Positions 25,630 to 34,448 of a stretch of 64,000 nucleotides of DNA are shown piece after piece (position 1 is the first letter of the stretch; each line of letters opens with the position of its first letter). This DNA is from Paenibacillus abyssi (lineage in GTDB: Bacteria > Bacillota > Bacilli > Paenibacillales > Paenibacillaceae): assembly GCF_014640295.1 (NCBI RefSeq), contig NZ_BMGR01000003.1:1-64000 (forward strand), written 5' to 3'. The notes under the pieces are model-generated. The model made no database searches, was not told the origin of the DNA, and saw nothing but the letters and a program-made list of their open reading frames with translations. Made by a program: the position numbers and the translations under genes.

Positions 25630-26601
25630 TTATTTGAAGATGGATAAGGGCAGGTAAGCGGACACGACATAGTTCGGTTTGTCCACGATTTCACTGATTT
25701 TCAAATCTACCGCTAAACTGCAAAGCAGGTAAGCATCGTACCGCGACAGCCCGTATTCGGCTTCCAAGTGATCGATCATGGAGCGGGCTGCGTCTTGGGC
25801 GCATTTCATCAAATCAGGCCCAATGCCCGTTGTGGCGAAAAACCCTTTTTCCTCGGTGCGGGGCGTCAGTGATCCGGGCGAAGTAATAAACTGCGGACTG
25901 GATATCGTTTTATTCTTGTGAAGTGTGAAGCGGAGGGAACCGTACAGCGGACATTCGGCAGCGGTGAGGCATAATTCCCCGTCTCCTTGAACGGCGTGTC
26001 CGTCGCCTGCCGAGAAGAGTGCGCCTGGTACTTGAATGGGCAGAAAAAGCTTGGTGCCTCTTGTTAAATGGCGGATATCGAGGTTGCCGCCGTTTATATC
26101 GGGAGGTGCCAAAGAAAGCTCGCCTTTCCGGCTCGGCGCTACGCCCATAATGCCGAGAAAGGGCTCTATCGGTATGTGAATATCTTCGCGGAAAGGGATG
26201 TAATCGCCGTTGCTAATGTCAAATACACGAAGATAGGGTTCATCAAATTCATCCGGCAGCAGCCCGAAGCCTTCCAGGACGGCCGTCCAGGCCCAACCCT
26301 TCGTCCTTAAGTCGAGAACTTCAATCTCCAACGTATCGCCCGGCTCTGCGCCGTTAATATAGATCGGGCCATGCAGAGGATAAGTGCGCTTCCAATCATA
26401 GTTTAATAAGGCTTCAATCCCGGCACCCGGATGGATTTGTTGATCTGAACCGTCTTCGAAGTCAAATACAACCGTATCTCCGGATTCGATTGTCAATGTC
26501 GGCGTGAGTGAATTATCCCATACAAAATGATATTTCGCCGGGCTGTAATGGGTGGTGGGCTGTTTAGTCATCTCCACTGTTGATTTTTTCACTTGACTCA
26601 T
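25630..26601 (-). CDS. Acetamidase/formamidase (FmdA/AmdA family)
   Basis: A 323-residue enzyme of the metal-dependent formamidase family, unrelated to amidase-signature proteins. Seen: TVVFDFEDGSDQQIHPG, HGPIYINGAEPGDTLEIEVLDL, GVAPSRKGELSLAPPDINGGNLD and the SAGDGHAVQGDGELCLTA block containing conserved acidic and His residues. It hydrolyses formamide or acetamide to ammonia and acid. The ATG at 26601 has GAGGAG close by. Two TnrA/GlnR boxes and a consensus promoter precede it. Confidence 0.93.
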   Translation of the reverse strand: MSQVKKSTVEMTKQPTTHYSPAKYHFVWDNSLTPTLTIESGDTVVFDFEDGSDQQIHPGAGIEALLNYDWKRTYPLHGPIYINGAEPGDTLEIEVLDLRTKGWAWTAVLEGFGLLPDEFDEPYLRVFDISNGDYIPFREDIHIPIEPFLGIMGVAPSRKGELSLAPPDINGGNLDIRHLTRGTKLFLPIQVPGALFSAGDGHAVQGDGELCLTAAECPLYGSLRFTLHKNKTISSPQFITSPGSLTPRTEEKGFFATTGIGPDLMKCAQDAARSMIDHLEAEYGLSRYDAYLLCSLAVDLKISEIVDKPNYVVSAYLPLSIFK

Positions 26602-26631
26602 CACTCCTCGAATGTTAATCGACTTAAGTTA

Positions 26632-26648
26632 TGTTAGTAAATATAACA
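26632..26648. promoter_or_regulatory. TnrA/GlnR box downstream of the formamidase promoter
   Basis: TGTTAGTAAATATAACA matches TGTNA-N7-TNACA. It lies just after the predicted start site (minus strand), where binding would block elongation. Confidence 0.8.
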
Positions 26649-26659
26649 TATTTATTATA

Positions 26660-26699
26660 ATTATAAATTTATGCACTATATATGTCAATTAATATAACA
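26660..26699 (-). promoter_or_regulatory. Consensus formamidase promoter with embedded TnrA/GlnR box
   Basis: On the minus strand TTGACA (26688-26683), 17 bp and TATAAT (26665-26660) are both perfect. The box TGTTATATTAATTGACA (26699-26683) ends with the -35, exactly as in the nitrile hydratase promoter. Confidence 0.8.
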
Positions 26700-26730
26700 T
26701 ATAAATTGAGGTGGTACTGAAAAGCGAAAA

Positions 26731-26763
26731 AAAGATGCCGTATTTAGCGTAACGGCATCTTTA
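26731..26763 (-). terminator. Terminator of the sugar transporter gene
   Basis: AAAGATGCCGT pairs with ACGGCATCTTT. Read leftward it ends in a T-rich tail (TTTTTTTCGC). Confidence 0.85.
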
Positions 26764-26769
26764 TAAGGG

Positions 26770-28152
26770 TTAAGCAGCTTTTTTCGATGACCATAAAGCT
26801 TCGATTTCCTCAAGCGATTTGCCCTTCGTCTCGGGCACAATGCGCCAAGTGAAAAAGAACGTAAATAACGCCATAAAGCCGAAAATCCAGAATGTAATGG
26901 CCGGTCCTGCAGAGCCAAGCAAAGGCGGAAACGATTGGGAGACGACATAATCCGCTGCCCATAATGACATGGCCGCAATGGCAGTCGCTTTCCCGCGAAT
27001 ACGGTTCGGGAAGATTTCGGACATAATCACCCATACGACCGGTCCAAGCGATACGGCAAAGGACGCCACGTAAAGTAGAATAAAGATCAGGACGATCGGG
27101 CCTGAGGTGTTGCCTGTTTGAAAAGCATAGCCGATAACAAGCAGACATAATGTCATCGAAGCCGAACCGACGAGCAGCAGCGCTCTGCGTCCCACCTTAT
27201 CGATGAGCCAGAGTGCCAGAATGGTGAAAATAAAATTGATCAAGCCAACCAGAATGGTCTGGATCAATGCGGCGTTTGTGCCGGCGCCTGTAGCTTTGAA
27301 AATTTCCGGGGCATAATACATAATCGCATTAATTCCCGTAACCTGCTGGAGGATGGCCAGCCCTACACCGACAATCAGCGCGATTCTCAGCCCCGGGTTA
27401 AACAGCTGCCGGATCGACCCGCTTTCCTGCTTGAACGATTCCTTGATGTCAATTACTTCCTGTTTGGCTAATTCTTCACCGTGAATCCTCAGCAAAATCG
27501 GAAGCGCTTCTGCTGACTTTCCTTGCTTGATCAGCCATCTAGGGCTCTCTGGCACAAAGAATAGCAGGACCAGGAACAGGATGCCTGGAATGATGCCTAC
27601 GCCGAACATCCAACGCCATGCGGTAGAGACGTGCCAAGCGTCGCCTCCTGAGTTTACAATCCACAAATTAACGAAATAAGTAAGAAAAATACCGGTTACG
27701 ATCGCAAGCTGATTAAGAGCGACCAGGCGGCCGCGGTACTTAGCGGGTGCGATCTCCGCATTATAAAGCGGACACAAGGTCGAAGTGATCCCAATCCCGA
27801 TGCCGCCAACGATGCGGGCAATGACAAACCACGAGAACGTGTCCGGGATGGCGGAGCCGACGGAGCTGATGACAAACAGGATCGCCGCAGCGATCAGTAC
27901 TCTTTTCCGTCCGAATCGATCGCTCAGCACACCGGACATTGCAGCACCGATAATACAGCCAATAATCAGACTGGATACAGCCCAGCCGACCTGCATTTTA
28001 CTAAGATCGAACCTCTCCTCCATAAATCCGATAGCGCCCGATACGACAGCCGTATCGAAGCCGAATAACAAACCGCCCAAAGCGGATACAATAGATACAA
28101 GTGTGACAAATTTCATGCTGACTTGTCCTGGTTTGTTTGCAGTCATTTCCAA
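26770..28152 (-). CDS. Sugar:H+ symporter (MFS sugar porter family)
   Basis: About 460 residues, twelve spans. Sugar-porter signatures: GGLLFGFDTAVVSGAI in the first span, RFGRKR between spans 2 and 3, PESPRWLIKQGK before the central loop, QQVTGINAIMYYAP in span 7 and VPETKGKSLEEIE at the end. The TTG at 28152 is eight bases after GAGAGGAG; the frame could also begin at TTG 28173 or ATG 28146. A pentose or glucose is likely. The adjacent sugar-sensing operon on the same strand may control it. TATAAT lies at 28249-28244. Confidence 0.9.
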   Translation of the reverse strand: MEMTANKPGQVSMKFVTLVSIVSALGGLLFGFDTAVVSGAIGFMEERFDLSKMQVGWAVSSLIIGCIIGAAMSGVLSDRFGRKRVLIAAAILFVISSVGSAIPDTFSWFVIARIVGGIGIGITSTLCPLYNAEIAPAKYRGRLVALNQLAIVTGIFLTYFVNLWIVNSGGDAWHVSTAWRWMFGVGIIPGILFLVLLFFVPESPRWLIKQGKSAEALPILLRIHGEELAKQEVIDIKESFKQESGSIRQLFNPGLRIALIVGVGLAILQQVTGINAIMYYAPEIFKATGAGTNAALIQTILVGLINFIFTILALWLIDKVGRRALLLVGSASMTLCLLVIGYAFQTGNTSGPIVLIFILLYVASFAVSLGPVVWVIMSEIFPNRIRGKATAIAAMSLWAADYVVSQSFPPLLGSAGPAITFWIFGFMALFTFFFTWRIVPETKGKSLEEIEALWSSKKAA

Positions 28153-28375
28153 CGCTGCATCTCCTCTCTGCAATTTCCGCGCTGCATCTGGTTTCTTTGT
28201 ATGACTCCCGTTGAACAGCGTACTTTAATCAAAAGCGACTTTCATTATATCATTGGATCCTGCGGGCTAAGGCGGCAATCATCTTCACTTATCAGTGTTA
28301 TTCCCGCACTTAATTCGGACGATTCCCGTTTTGCCTTGCGATAATGAAAAACTAGCATATTTTTGTTCTGTAAAA

Positions 28376-28408
28376 CGCAAAAAAGTCCATGCCGCAAGAC
28401 ATGGACTG
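28376..28408 (-). terminator. Terminator of the three-gene sensor operon
   Basis: AGTCCATG/CATGGACT stem with an 8-nt loop; leftward it is followed by TTTTTTGCG. Confidence 0.85.
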
Positions 28409-28419
28409 GGTATTGGTGA

Positions 28420-29763
28420 CTAGGTTTGGCTGCCGCGGTACTCCGTTGGCGTGACGCCGGTCACTTTTTTGAATACCCGGCTAAAATAATTAGGGTCCTT
28501 ATAACCGACCTCAAAGCAAACTTCCTTCAGGCTAAGATGGCCGGAGGCCATCAACGCTTTAGCTTTATCGATTCGAAGCCCGGTAACGAAATCAATAAAG
28601 GTTGTTCCAAACTCCTGTTTGAATATTTTACTGAAGTAGTGGGGGTTCAGATGAACGAAATCAGCTACTTCTTCGAGCGATAAATCTTCTGCGAATCGTT
28701 CTTGGATATATCGCTTCGCCCTGTCAAGGACGGTTACGGTTTGCTGCTCGCGTTCTTCGCGGATGCGCTGCAGCGCAGATATGACATAGGCACGATCGGC
28801 CGTTTCCTCGTAATGAGCCGGCTTTTCCGGTTCGGAGCCACTCTGTCCCTCTCCTTGCTTTAACTCGTCAAAGTGGCATATGCTGCCGCTCTGCTCATAA
28901 TAGGTGGAAGCGAACACCGCTTCGAAATAAGATTTGCGCAGCCCGTCCGAATCGCTCCGGGTCGTCCCGATGCCGATTGAAACGATCAGATCGAGCTGTC
29001 GATCCGCCAAAGCGGAAAGCTTTTCCGTGAACCGTATTACCTCATCCTTCCACCCGTCTTCCCGGGTTCCCGGTGCTTTCCTCAAGAAAACCGCCATATG
29101 GCGATCGATCAAGGAGCTGATAATGCAGCCGGGCTCGTGTGTTTTGGCAAAGCTGCGGATTAGATCGTATATTTTCTTTTTGTCCCGCGTGTACACATGT
29201 TCAGGGAATGCGACCACAATCGCGCAGCCGTGATCGAGAGGAAAGTCGAGCCATTCGGACAATTGCTCAGCATCTGCCTCTAAGGTCTGATCGACCATGA
29301 ACATCAGGGCCAATTCATTTTCCACCAAAGGCAGCAGTTGGGATACTTTATGCTTCAGCTGAAGCTCATCCGTCCGTTTGCGTTTTTCCATTTCCAGCTC
29401 CCGAACAAGCTGCTCCAGCGTTCCAATCACCTGCTCCCGCTTGGCCGGCTTGACAAGATATTCCTTCACACCGAGCGAGAGCGCCTCTTTGGCGTATGCG
29501 AAATAATCGTAGGCCGTCACGAGCACAAACTTTGTGTCCGGAAGGCGCTCTTTGATTTCCCTTATGGCAGCCAGGCCTTGAATGCCGGGCATATTTACAT
29601 CCATCAAAACGATATGCGGCCGCTGCTCCTCCGCCCGTTCTATTGCCATTCGTCCATTCTCGGCATGGATGATCTGGAAGGTGTCCGGCATCATGCGCTG
29701 AATGATCAGCTCAAGCCCTTCCCTCTCCAGCGCCTCGTCATCAGCGATCAGCAACCGATACAT
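28420..29763 (-). CDS. Response regulator with AraC-type DNA-binding domain (YesN family)
   Basis: A 447-residue regulator. Receiver domain at 1-120 with DD at 8-9, phospho-acceptor Asp55 (VLMDVNMPG) and Lys near 105 (VKPAKRE). A variable middle region follows, then two AraC helix-turn-helix motifs in the last 100 residues, including GYKDPNYFSRVFKKVTGVTP. The ATG at 29763 follows AAAGGAG; the GTG at 29775 would touch that site. The gene overlaps the kinase by 23 bp. Confidence 0.92.
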   Translation of the reverse strand: MYRLLIADDEALEREGLELIIQRMMPDTFQIIHAENGRMAIERAEEQRPHIVLMDVNMPGIQGLAAIREIKERLPDTKFVLVTAYDYFAYAKEALSLGVKEYLVKPAKREQVIGTLEQLVRELEMEKRKRTDELQLKHKVSQLLPLVENELALMFMVDQTLEADAEQLSEWLDFPLDHGCAIVVAFPEHVYTRDKKKIYDLIRSFAKTHEPGCIISSLIDRHMAVFLRKAPGTREDGWKDEVIRFTEKLSALADRQLDLIVSIGIGTTRSDSDGLRKSYFEAVFASTYYEQSGSICHFDELKQGEGQSGSEPEKPAHYEETADRAYVISALQRIREEREQQTVTVLDRAKRYIQERFAEDLSLEEVADFVHLNPHYFSKIFKQEFGTTFIDFVTGLRIDKAKALMASGHLSLKEVCFEVGYKDPNYFSRVFKKVTGVTPTEYRGSQT

Positions 29764-31183
29764 TGTTTTGTGCACTCTCCTTTCTAAGGGGAATCAGGAT
29801 TGTAACCGTTGTTCCTTTTCCAGGCGCGCTTTCGATGTCGACGAGATCATTGCGGCCGTAAAATAACTGCAGGCGCTTGAATACATTTCTTGTTCCAAGT
29901 CCAGTGGAGTGCTTTTCCGTTCCTGCTTCCAAGCGCAGCAGCGCCTGCCGGACCTCCTCGCTCATTCCGATGCCGTTGTCGGATAGGGAGATTCGAACGC
30001 CTTCATGAACATGCTTAATCTCAAGATGGATGATCGCCCCTTTTTCCATCCGCTCAATGCCATGCAGAAAGGCATTTTCAACAATTGGCTGAAGCGTGAG
30101 CGACGGTATAGATGGGTGCAGTGCGGATTCTTCGATGCTGAGCTCCACCTGGATCCGATCGCGGAAGCGGGCTTGTTGAATCGTGAAATATTCTTTGACA
30201 TGTTCAAGCTCATCCCGCAGCGTTACCGGCTGATCCAGCTTGCGCAAATTGTACCGTAACAGATTCGACATCGATACGATCAGATCGCTTGTCTTCTCCG
30301 CGCCTTCCAGCAGCGCCAGCTTGGAGAGCACATTCAATGTATTAAAAAGAAAGTGAGGATTGATCTGGCTTTGCAGCGCTTGAAGCTCCAATTCCTTGAC
30401 AAGCCGGTCCTTCTCGAGGCTCTCTTTGTCTTTTTCGATCAATACTTCAAGATCGGTCGACATTTGCTTGAAGGCATCGGACAAAATGCCAAGCTCATCA
30501 TTCGAACGCGGCGGCGGATCAAACCGCAGATTGCCCTTGGAAATCTGCTTAGCCATGCCGGCCAGCCGGCTGACCGGTCCGGTGATGCTGCGGGAGATCC
30601 AGACCGCCAGCATCACGCTTGTTAGCGTATTGATGACGAATACGGCTGCACCGAGCCGGTTCATGCGCTCATTTTCGATTTGAATCTGCGCGTAGACCGG
30701 CTGATAATAGCTCAGCTCCATATCGACCAGACGCTGGCCTTCCTCACGGATAAAACCGGTCGTTCGCTCAGCCTCCTCGTAATGGGCAAGCGCAGCCCGG
30801 GGCGCTTGAGCTTCCGCTGCAGCAAGGGCAGCTTGCTCCTGTTCCAATAGGGTAGCTAACATATTGGCGTAGCTCGTCATCGTCGATGGCGGGAAGGTGG
30901 AGCTCGTTGTGTTGGAAAGGACGTCCTGAAGCTCCAGGAGCTTTTCCCTGCCTTGCTCTAACTGGGCACTGCTGTCCGTGTCCGGATTAAGCAAATAACC
31001 GTATAAAAGCCTGAGATTGTTTTCTGCAGACTGGGCGGATTGCTTATACAGCAAAATGCGGTCCATCATCAAATCATAGCTCTGCTGCACGATTTTTCCG
31101 CTTTCAAACAAAAAGTAGGTGACGGAATTGACGAGCAGCACCAGCAGTGGAATGAAGATCAGCAGTTTTGTGCGAATCGTCAT
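29741..31183 (-). CDS. Sensor histidine kinase (LytS/YesM type)
   Basis: A 480-residue membrane kinase: span at about 7-27, extracytoplasmic region with coiled-coil character to about 175, second span (177-197), HAMP (198-250), His_kinase domain with the phospho-accepting His277 in QINPHFLFNTLN, and an ATPase domain with ENAFLHGIE, DNGIGMS and GLGTRNVFKRL. ATG 31183 has GAGGA upstream. Works with the adjacent sugar-binding protein and response regulator. Confidence 0.92.
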   Translation of the reverse strand: MTIRTKLLIFIPLLVLLVNSVTYFLFESGKIVQQSYDLMMDRILLYKQSAQSAENNLRLLYGYLLNPDTDSSAQLEQGREKLLELQDVLSNTTSSTFPPSTMTSYANMLATLLEQEQAALAAAEAQAPRAALAHYEEAERTTGFIREEGQRLVDMELSYYQPVYAQIQIENERMNRLGAAVFVINTLTSVMLAVWISRSITGPVSRLAGMAKQISKGNLRFDPPPRSNDELGILSDAFKQMSTDLEVLIEKDKESLEKDRLVKELELQALQSQINPHFLFNTLNVLSKLALLEGAEKTSDLIVSMSNLLRYNLRKLDQPVTLRDELEHVKEYFTIQQARFRDRIQVELSIEESALHPSIPSLTLQPIVENAFLHGIERMEKGAIIHLEIKHVHEGVRISLSDNGIGMSEEVRQALLRLEAGTEKHSTGLGTRNVFKRLQLFYGRNDLVDIESAPGKGTTVTILIPLRKESAQNNVSVADR

Positions 31184-32175
31184 GGGCAATTATCCTCTGT
31201 GCCGTTGCCAAACGATTGGCGGTCGAGCACGGCGACAGCAGTAAAATGCTGCTGCTGCGGCGCCTTTCCGTTGAAATGGTCATGCAGCAGCGATATGGCA
31301 TCGTACCCCATCTCGTACGGCTGCTGTACGATGGTTGATACGATCCTGCACCTTTGAATGGCTTCCTTAGTCTCTGTCAAATCGTCAAACGCGAAAATAC
31401 TTACGCCTTGCGGACGAACCCGCTCTGCCGCTTCCAGCATTCCTGCGCCATCCAGTGCGCTGAACCCGACCAGATAATCGACTTGCGGGTAGCTAAGCAG
31501 GATATCTTCGGCTTCCTGTGCCGCCTGCAGACGGGAAATATTCGATGATCGGACATCGGCAATCGAAAGCTCCGGATAACGGCTGATGACCGAACGGAAG
31601 CCCGATAGGCGAAGCTGTTGATTATGTGCCTGCTCATTGCCGACCAATACGCCGATGCTGCCCTTTTCTCCGGCTGCCAACGCAACAAGCTCGCCCATCC
31701 GTTTTCCTGCCTCCGCATTGTCAGTGCCTACGTAAGAAAGACGCCGGCTCCCCGGTTCATCAGTATCTACGGTAATGACAGGAATCCCTAGCAGGGCAGC
31801 CTTATCGATCAACGTCCGATACAGCGGATCATTAATGCCCTGCACCACAATGGCATCGGCTTTCGAGGCGATCGTTTTTTCGAGCAGCTTGATCTGCTCG
31901 GCCGGATTAATGCGAAATGGTCCGATATAGTCCAGATTCATCCCGTACTTTTCGGAAGCCTCGCGCGCGCCTTCCTCGATGTACCGCCAGAACGGATTGT
32001 CCAGCTCCTGCGAGATCAGCACGACATGATGGAGGGATTCCTCGCCCAGCCCGGTCGATTTTAAAGGCTGAACCAGCTCACGAATGCGGAGCGTCGAGAA
32101 CAAAAAGCTCAGCAGCAAACAGGCAAATAGTATAAAAAGGAAGACGATCCCCAGATTCCATCTCCGATTCGACAT
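31180..32175 (-). CDS. Membrane-anchored sugar-binding sensor protein (periplasmic-binding type)
   Basis: 331 residues: one N-terminal membrane anchor (about 8-27, no lipobox) and a ribose-binding-like domain (HHVVLISQELDNPFWRYIEEG ... VVQGINDPLYRTLIDKA ... VGTDNAEAGKRMGEL). There is no ABC permease beside it and it overlaps the kinase gene by 4 bp. The trio resembles the XylFII-LytS-YesN xylose-sensing system of Clostridium: the anchored binding protein passes ligand occupancy to the kinase. The sugar itself is not identifiable. Confidence 0.85.
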   Translation of the reverse strand: MSNRRWNLGIVFLFILFACLLLSFLFSTLRIRELVQPLKSTGLGEESLHHVVLISQELDNPFWRYIEEGAREASEKYGMNLDYIGPFRINPAEQIKLLEKTIASKADAIVVQGINDPLYRTLIDKAALLGIPVITVDTDEPGSRRLSYVGTDNAEAGKRMGELVALAAGEKGSIGVLVGNEQAHNQQLRLSGFRSVISRYPELSIADVRSSNISRLQAAQEAEDILLSYPQVDYLVGFSALDGAGMLEAAERVRPQGVSIFAFDDLTETKEAIQRCRIVSTIVQQPYEMGYDAISLLHDHFNGKAPQQQHFTAVAVLDRQSFGNGTEDNCP

Positions 32176-32256
32176 GCGAGAGCTCCTTTGAAACGTTTAT
32201 TTATAGCTTTATTATACAAGAGTCGGCAAGCAAACCCAAAGTACGTTTCAACGCAT

Positions 32257-32291
32257 AAAACCCTGTTCCCTCGTATGGACGGGAAGCAGGG
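32257..32291 (-). terminator. Terminator of the aldehyde dehydrogenase/DUF779 unit
   Basis: CCCTGTTCCC pairs with GGGAAGCAGGG with a one-base bulge; read leftward it runs into TTTTATGCG. Confidence 0.65.
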
Positions 32292-32317
32292 CTTGCAGAG
32301 CAGGAGACAGGGAGCTG

Positions 32318-32683
32318 TTATAGATTTAGAATGCGTATTTCATCGTCATTGAACATCCGGGAACGGGTCAGAAAACGCAGGCCTTCCGGTCCCTCCAGGG
32401 AGAACATGCCGCCTCTGCCGGGTACGACATCGATGATCAGCTGGGTGAATTTCCAGTAATCGTACTGGGCTTTGCTCATATAGAAAGGGGCATCGCCAAT
32501 ATCGCCCAGCAGCACATCGCTGTCCCCGACCAAAAACTCGCCCTGTTGATAACACATCGGAGAGCTGCCGTCACAGCACCCGCCCGATTGATGAAACATG
32601 ACAGGCCCGTACTTAGCCTTTAATCGTTCGATCAGCCCGATCGCGGCGTCGGTGGCAATCACTTTCCGGATTTCCATTGTCAT
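32318..32683 (-). CDS. DUF779 family protein
   Basis: A 121-residue protein of the DUF779 family, recognised by FHQSGGCCDGSSPMC (Cys-rich, near 30-45) and by its place just 14 bp after an aldehyde dehydrogenase gene, the usual partnership. The clustered cysteines may bind a metal. Function unknown; a role in aldehyde dehydrogenase function is inferred from co-occurrence. Confidence 0.88.
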   Translation of the reverse strand: MTMEIRKVIATDAAIGLIERLKAKYGPVMFHQSGGCCDGSSPMCYQQGEFLVGDSDVLLGDIGDAPFYMSKAQYDYWKFTQLIIDVVPGRGGMFSLEGPEGLRFLTRSRMFNDDEIRILNL

Positions 32684-32697
32684 AGCGCTGCCGCCTC

Positions 32698-34218
32698 TTA
32701 GAAGAATCCGAGTGCGTTCGGGCTGTAGCTGACAAGTAGATTTTTAGTTTGCTGGTAGTGGGAGAGCATCATTTTGTGGTTCTCGCGTCCGATACCCGAG
32801 CTCTTGTATCCTCCAAATGCAGCATGGGCAGGATAAGCATGGTAACAGTTGGTCCATACGCGGCCGGCCTGGATGCCGCGTCCCATCCGGTATGCCGTAT
32901 TCATGTCGCGCGACCAGACGCCGGATCCCAAACCATACAGCGTATCGTTGGCGATCGCGAGCGCTTCCTCCTGATCCTTGAACGTGGTAACGGCCAAGAC
33001 AGGCCCAAAGATCTCTTCCTGGAAAATTCTCATTTTGTTATGGCCTTTCAGCACGGTTGGCTGAATGTAATAACCATCGGAAAGATCGCCTCCGAGCGAA
33101 GCTTTACTGCCGCCGATTAAGCACTCCGCACCTTCCTGATTGCCGATATTGATGTAGCTCATGATTTTTTCCATTTGCTCGGTGGAAGCCTGCGCGCCGA
33201 TCATCGTTTCGGTATCCAGCGGGTTTCCTTGCTTGATCGCGGCAACGCGCTTCAACGCTTTTTCTATAAACTCGTCGTAGATCGATTCCTGAATTAACGC
33301 CCGGGACGGACTGGTACAGATTTCACCTTGGTTCAGGGCGAACATCGTGAAGCCTTCAAGCGCTTTATTATAGAAGGCGTCATCACGGGCGACGACATCC
33401 TCAAAGAAGATATTCGGCGATTTTCCGCCAAGCTCAAGCGTAACTGGAATCAGATTTTGTGAAGCATACTGCATGATCAGGCGGCCGGTCGTCGTCTCGC
33501 CTGTGAAAGCGATTTTGGCAATGCGGCTGCTTGAGGCCAGCGGTTTCCCTGCTTCAAGGCCGAAGCCGTTCACGATATTAACAACGCCAGGAGGCAGCAG
33601 ATCTTGAATAAGCTCTGCAAGCACAAGAATGGAGGCAGGCGTCTGCTCCGCCGGTTTCAAGACGACGGCATTTCCTGCGGCAAGGGCGGGAGCAAGCTTC
33701 CAGGTTGCCATCAGCAGCGGGAAGTTCCATGGAATGATCTGCCCGACGACACCAAGTGGTTCATTGAAATGATAGGCCACCATGTCGTCATCCAATTGGC
33801 TCAGCGATCCCTCCTGGGCACGAATGCTTCCGGCAAAGTAGCGGAAATGGTCGATGGCAAGCGGCAGATCGGCAGCAAGCGTCTCCCGGACCGGCTTTCC
33901 GTTATCCCAGGTTTCGGAGACGGCCAGCATCTCCAGATTGGCCTCCATCCGGTCGGCGATTTTATTCAGAATTAAGGCGCGTTCAGCGACTGAAGTTTTG
34001 CCCCATGCTTCTTTTGCGGCATGGGCTGCGTCCAGAGCCAGTTCAATATCCTCCGAGGTGGAGCGGGGAACTTCACAGAACGGCCGGTTATTTACCGGTG
34101 AAAGATTTTCAAAGTATTCGCCCTTAACAGGTGCTACCCATTGTCCACCAATGAAATTTTCATAACGTTTCTTGAATGTGATTTTCGATCCGTTTTGACC
34201 TGGTTGTGTATAAATCAT
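32698..34218 (-). CDS. Aldehyde dehydrogenase (AcoD/ExaC-like)
   Basis: A 506-residue NAD(P)+-dependent aldehyde dehydrogenase. Motifs: [33 protein letters not shown] (cofactor loop), the general-base Glu in LELGGKSPN and nucleophile Cys in [11 protein letters not shown] (about residue 303). AAAGGAGG precedes the ATG. It resembles acetaldehyde dehydrogenases that serve acetoin or ethanol breakdown. A sigma-54 promoter at 34261-34275 and the divergent acoR gene show it is under activator control. Confidence 0.93.
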   Translation of the reverse strand: MIYTQPGQNGSKITFKKRYENFIGGQWVAPVKGEYFENLSPVNNRPFCEVPRSTSEDIELALDAAHAAKEAWGKTSVAERALILNKIADRMEANLEMLAVSETWDNGKPVRETLAADLPLAIDHFRYFAGSIRAQEGSLSQLDDDMVAYHFNEPLGVVGQIIPWNFPLLMATWKLAPALAAGNAVVLKPAEQTPASILVLAELIQDLLPPGVVNIVNGFGLEAGKPLASSSRIAKIAFTGETTTGRLIMQYASQNLIPVTLELGGKSPNIFFEDVVARDDAFYNKALEGFTMFALNQGEICTSPSRALIQESIYDEFIEKALKRVAAIKQGNPLDTETMIGAQASTEQMEKIMSYINIGNQEGAECLIGGSKASLGGDLSDGYYIQPTVLKGHNKMRIFQEEIFGPVLAVTTFKDQEEALAIANDTLYGLGSGVWSRDMNTAYRMGRGIQAGRVWTNCYHAYPAHAAFGGYKSSGIGRENHKMMLSHYQQTKNLLVSYSPNALGFF

Positions 34219-34260
34219 ATCGCGTTGCCTCCTTTAAAATAAAATTCATTATAAATATAA

Positions 34261-34275
34261 GCAAAAAACGTGCCA
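34261..34275 (-). promoter_or_regulatory. Sigma-54 (-24/-12) promoter of the aldehyde dehydrogenase gene
   Basis: On the minus strand TGGCACGTTTTTTGC matches TGGCACG-N4-TTGC perfectly, about 43 bp before the start codon. It is consistent with the sigma-54 activator encoded divergently. Confidence 0.9.
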
Positions 34276-34305
34276 ATCTAAAAAAACCGCAAGCACCGGC
34301 AATTT

Positions 34306-34319
34306 TGAAAGCGCTTATA
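34306..34319. promoter_or_regulatory. cre-like site between the sigma-54 promoter and acoR
   Basis: TGAAAGCGCTTATA matches the cre consensus at all but one fixed position. Located between the -24 element and the putative activator sites; suggests CcpA control of aldehyde use. Confidence 0.55.
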
Positions 34320-34322
34320 TGG

Positions 34323-34396
34323 GAGTGTTTCTTTTTGGGGCAGTACGAGTGTTTCATTTTGGCACATTCTTGCCAAGAACGATTCCAAAATGGAAT
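34323..34396. promoter_or_regulatory. Putative AcoR upstream activating sequences
   Basis: Two direct copies of GAGTGTTTC(T/A)TTTTGG (34323-34338 and 34347-34362), the inverted repeat TTGGCA-N6-TGCCAA (34359-34376) and ATTCCA-AAA-TGGAAT (34382-34396). They lie about 75-145 bp upstream of the sigma-54 start, the usual enhancer distance, and just before acoR. Which repeats AcoR contacts is not known. Confidence 0.6.
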
Positions 34397-34448
34397 AACT
34401 GTGATATGATCGAATTAGAATACCGTGTTAACGATGGAGGTGTTCATA

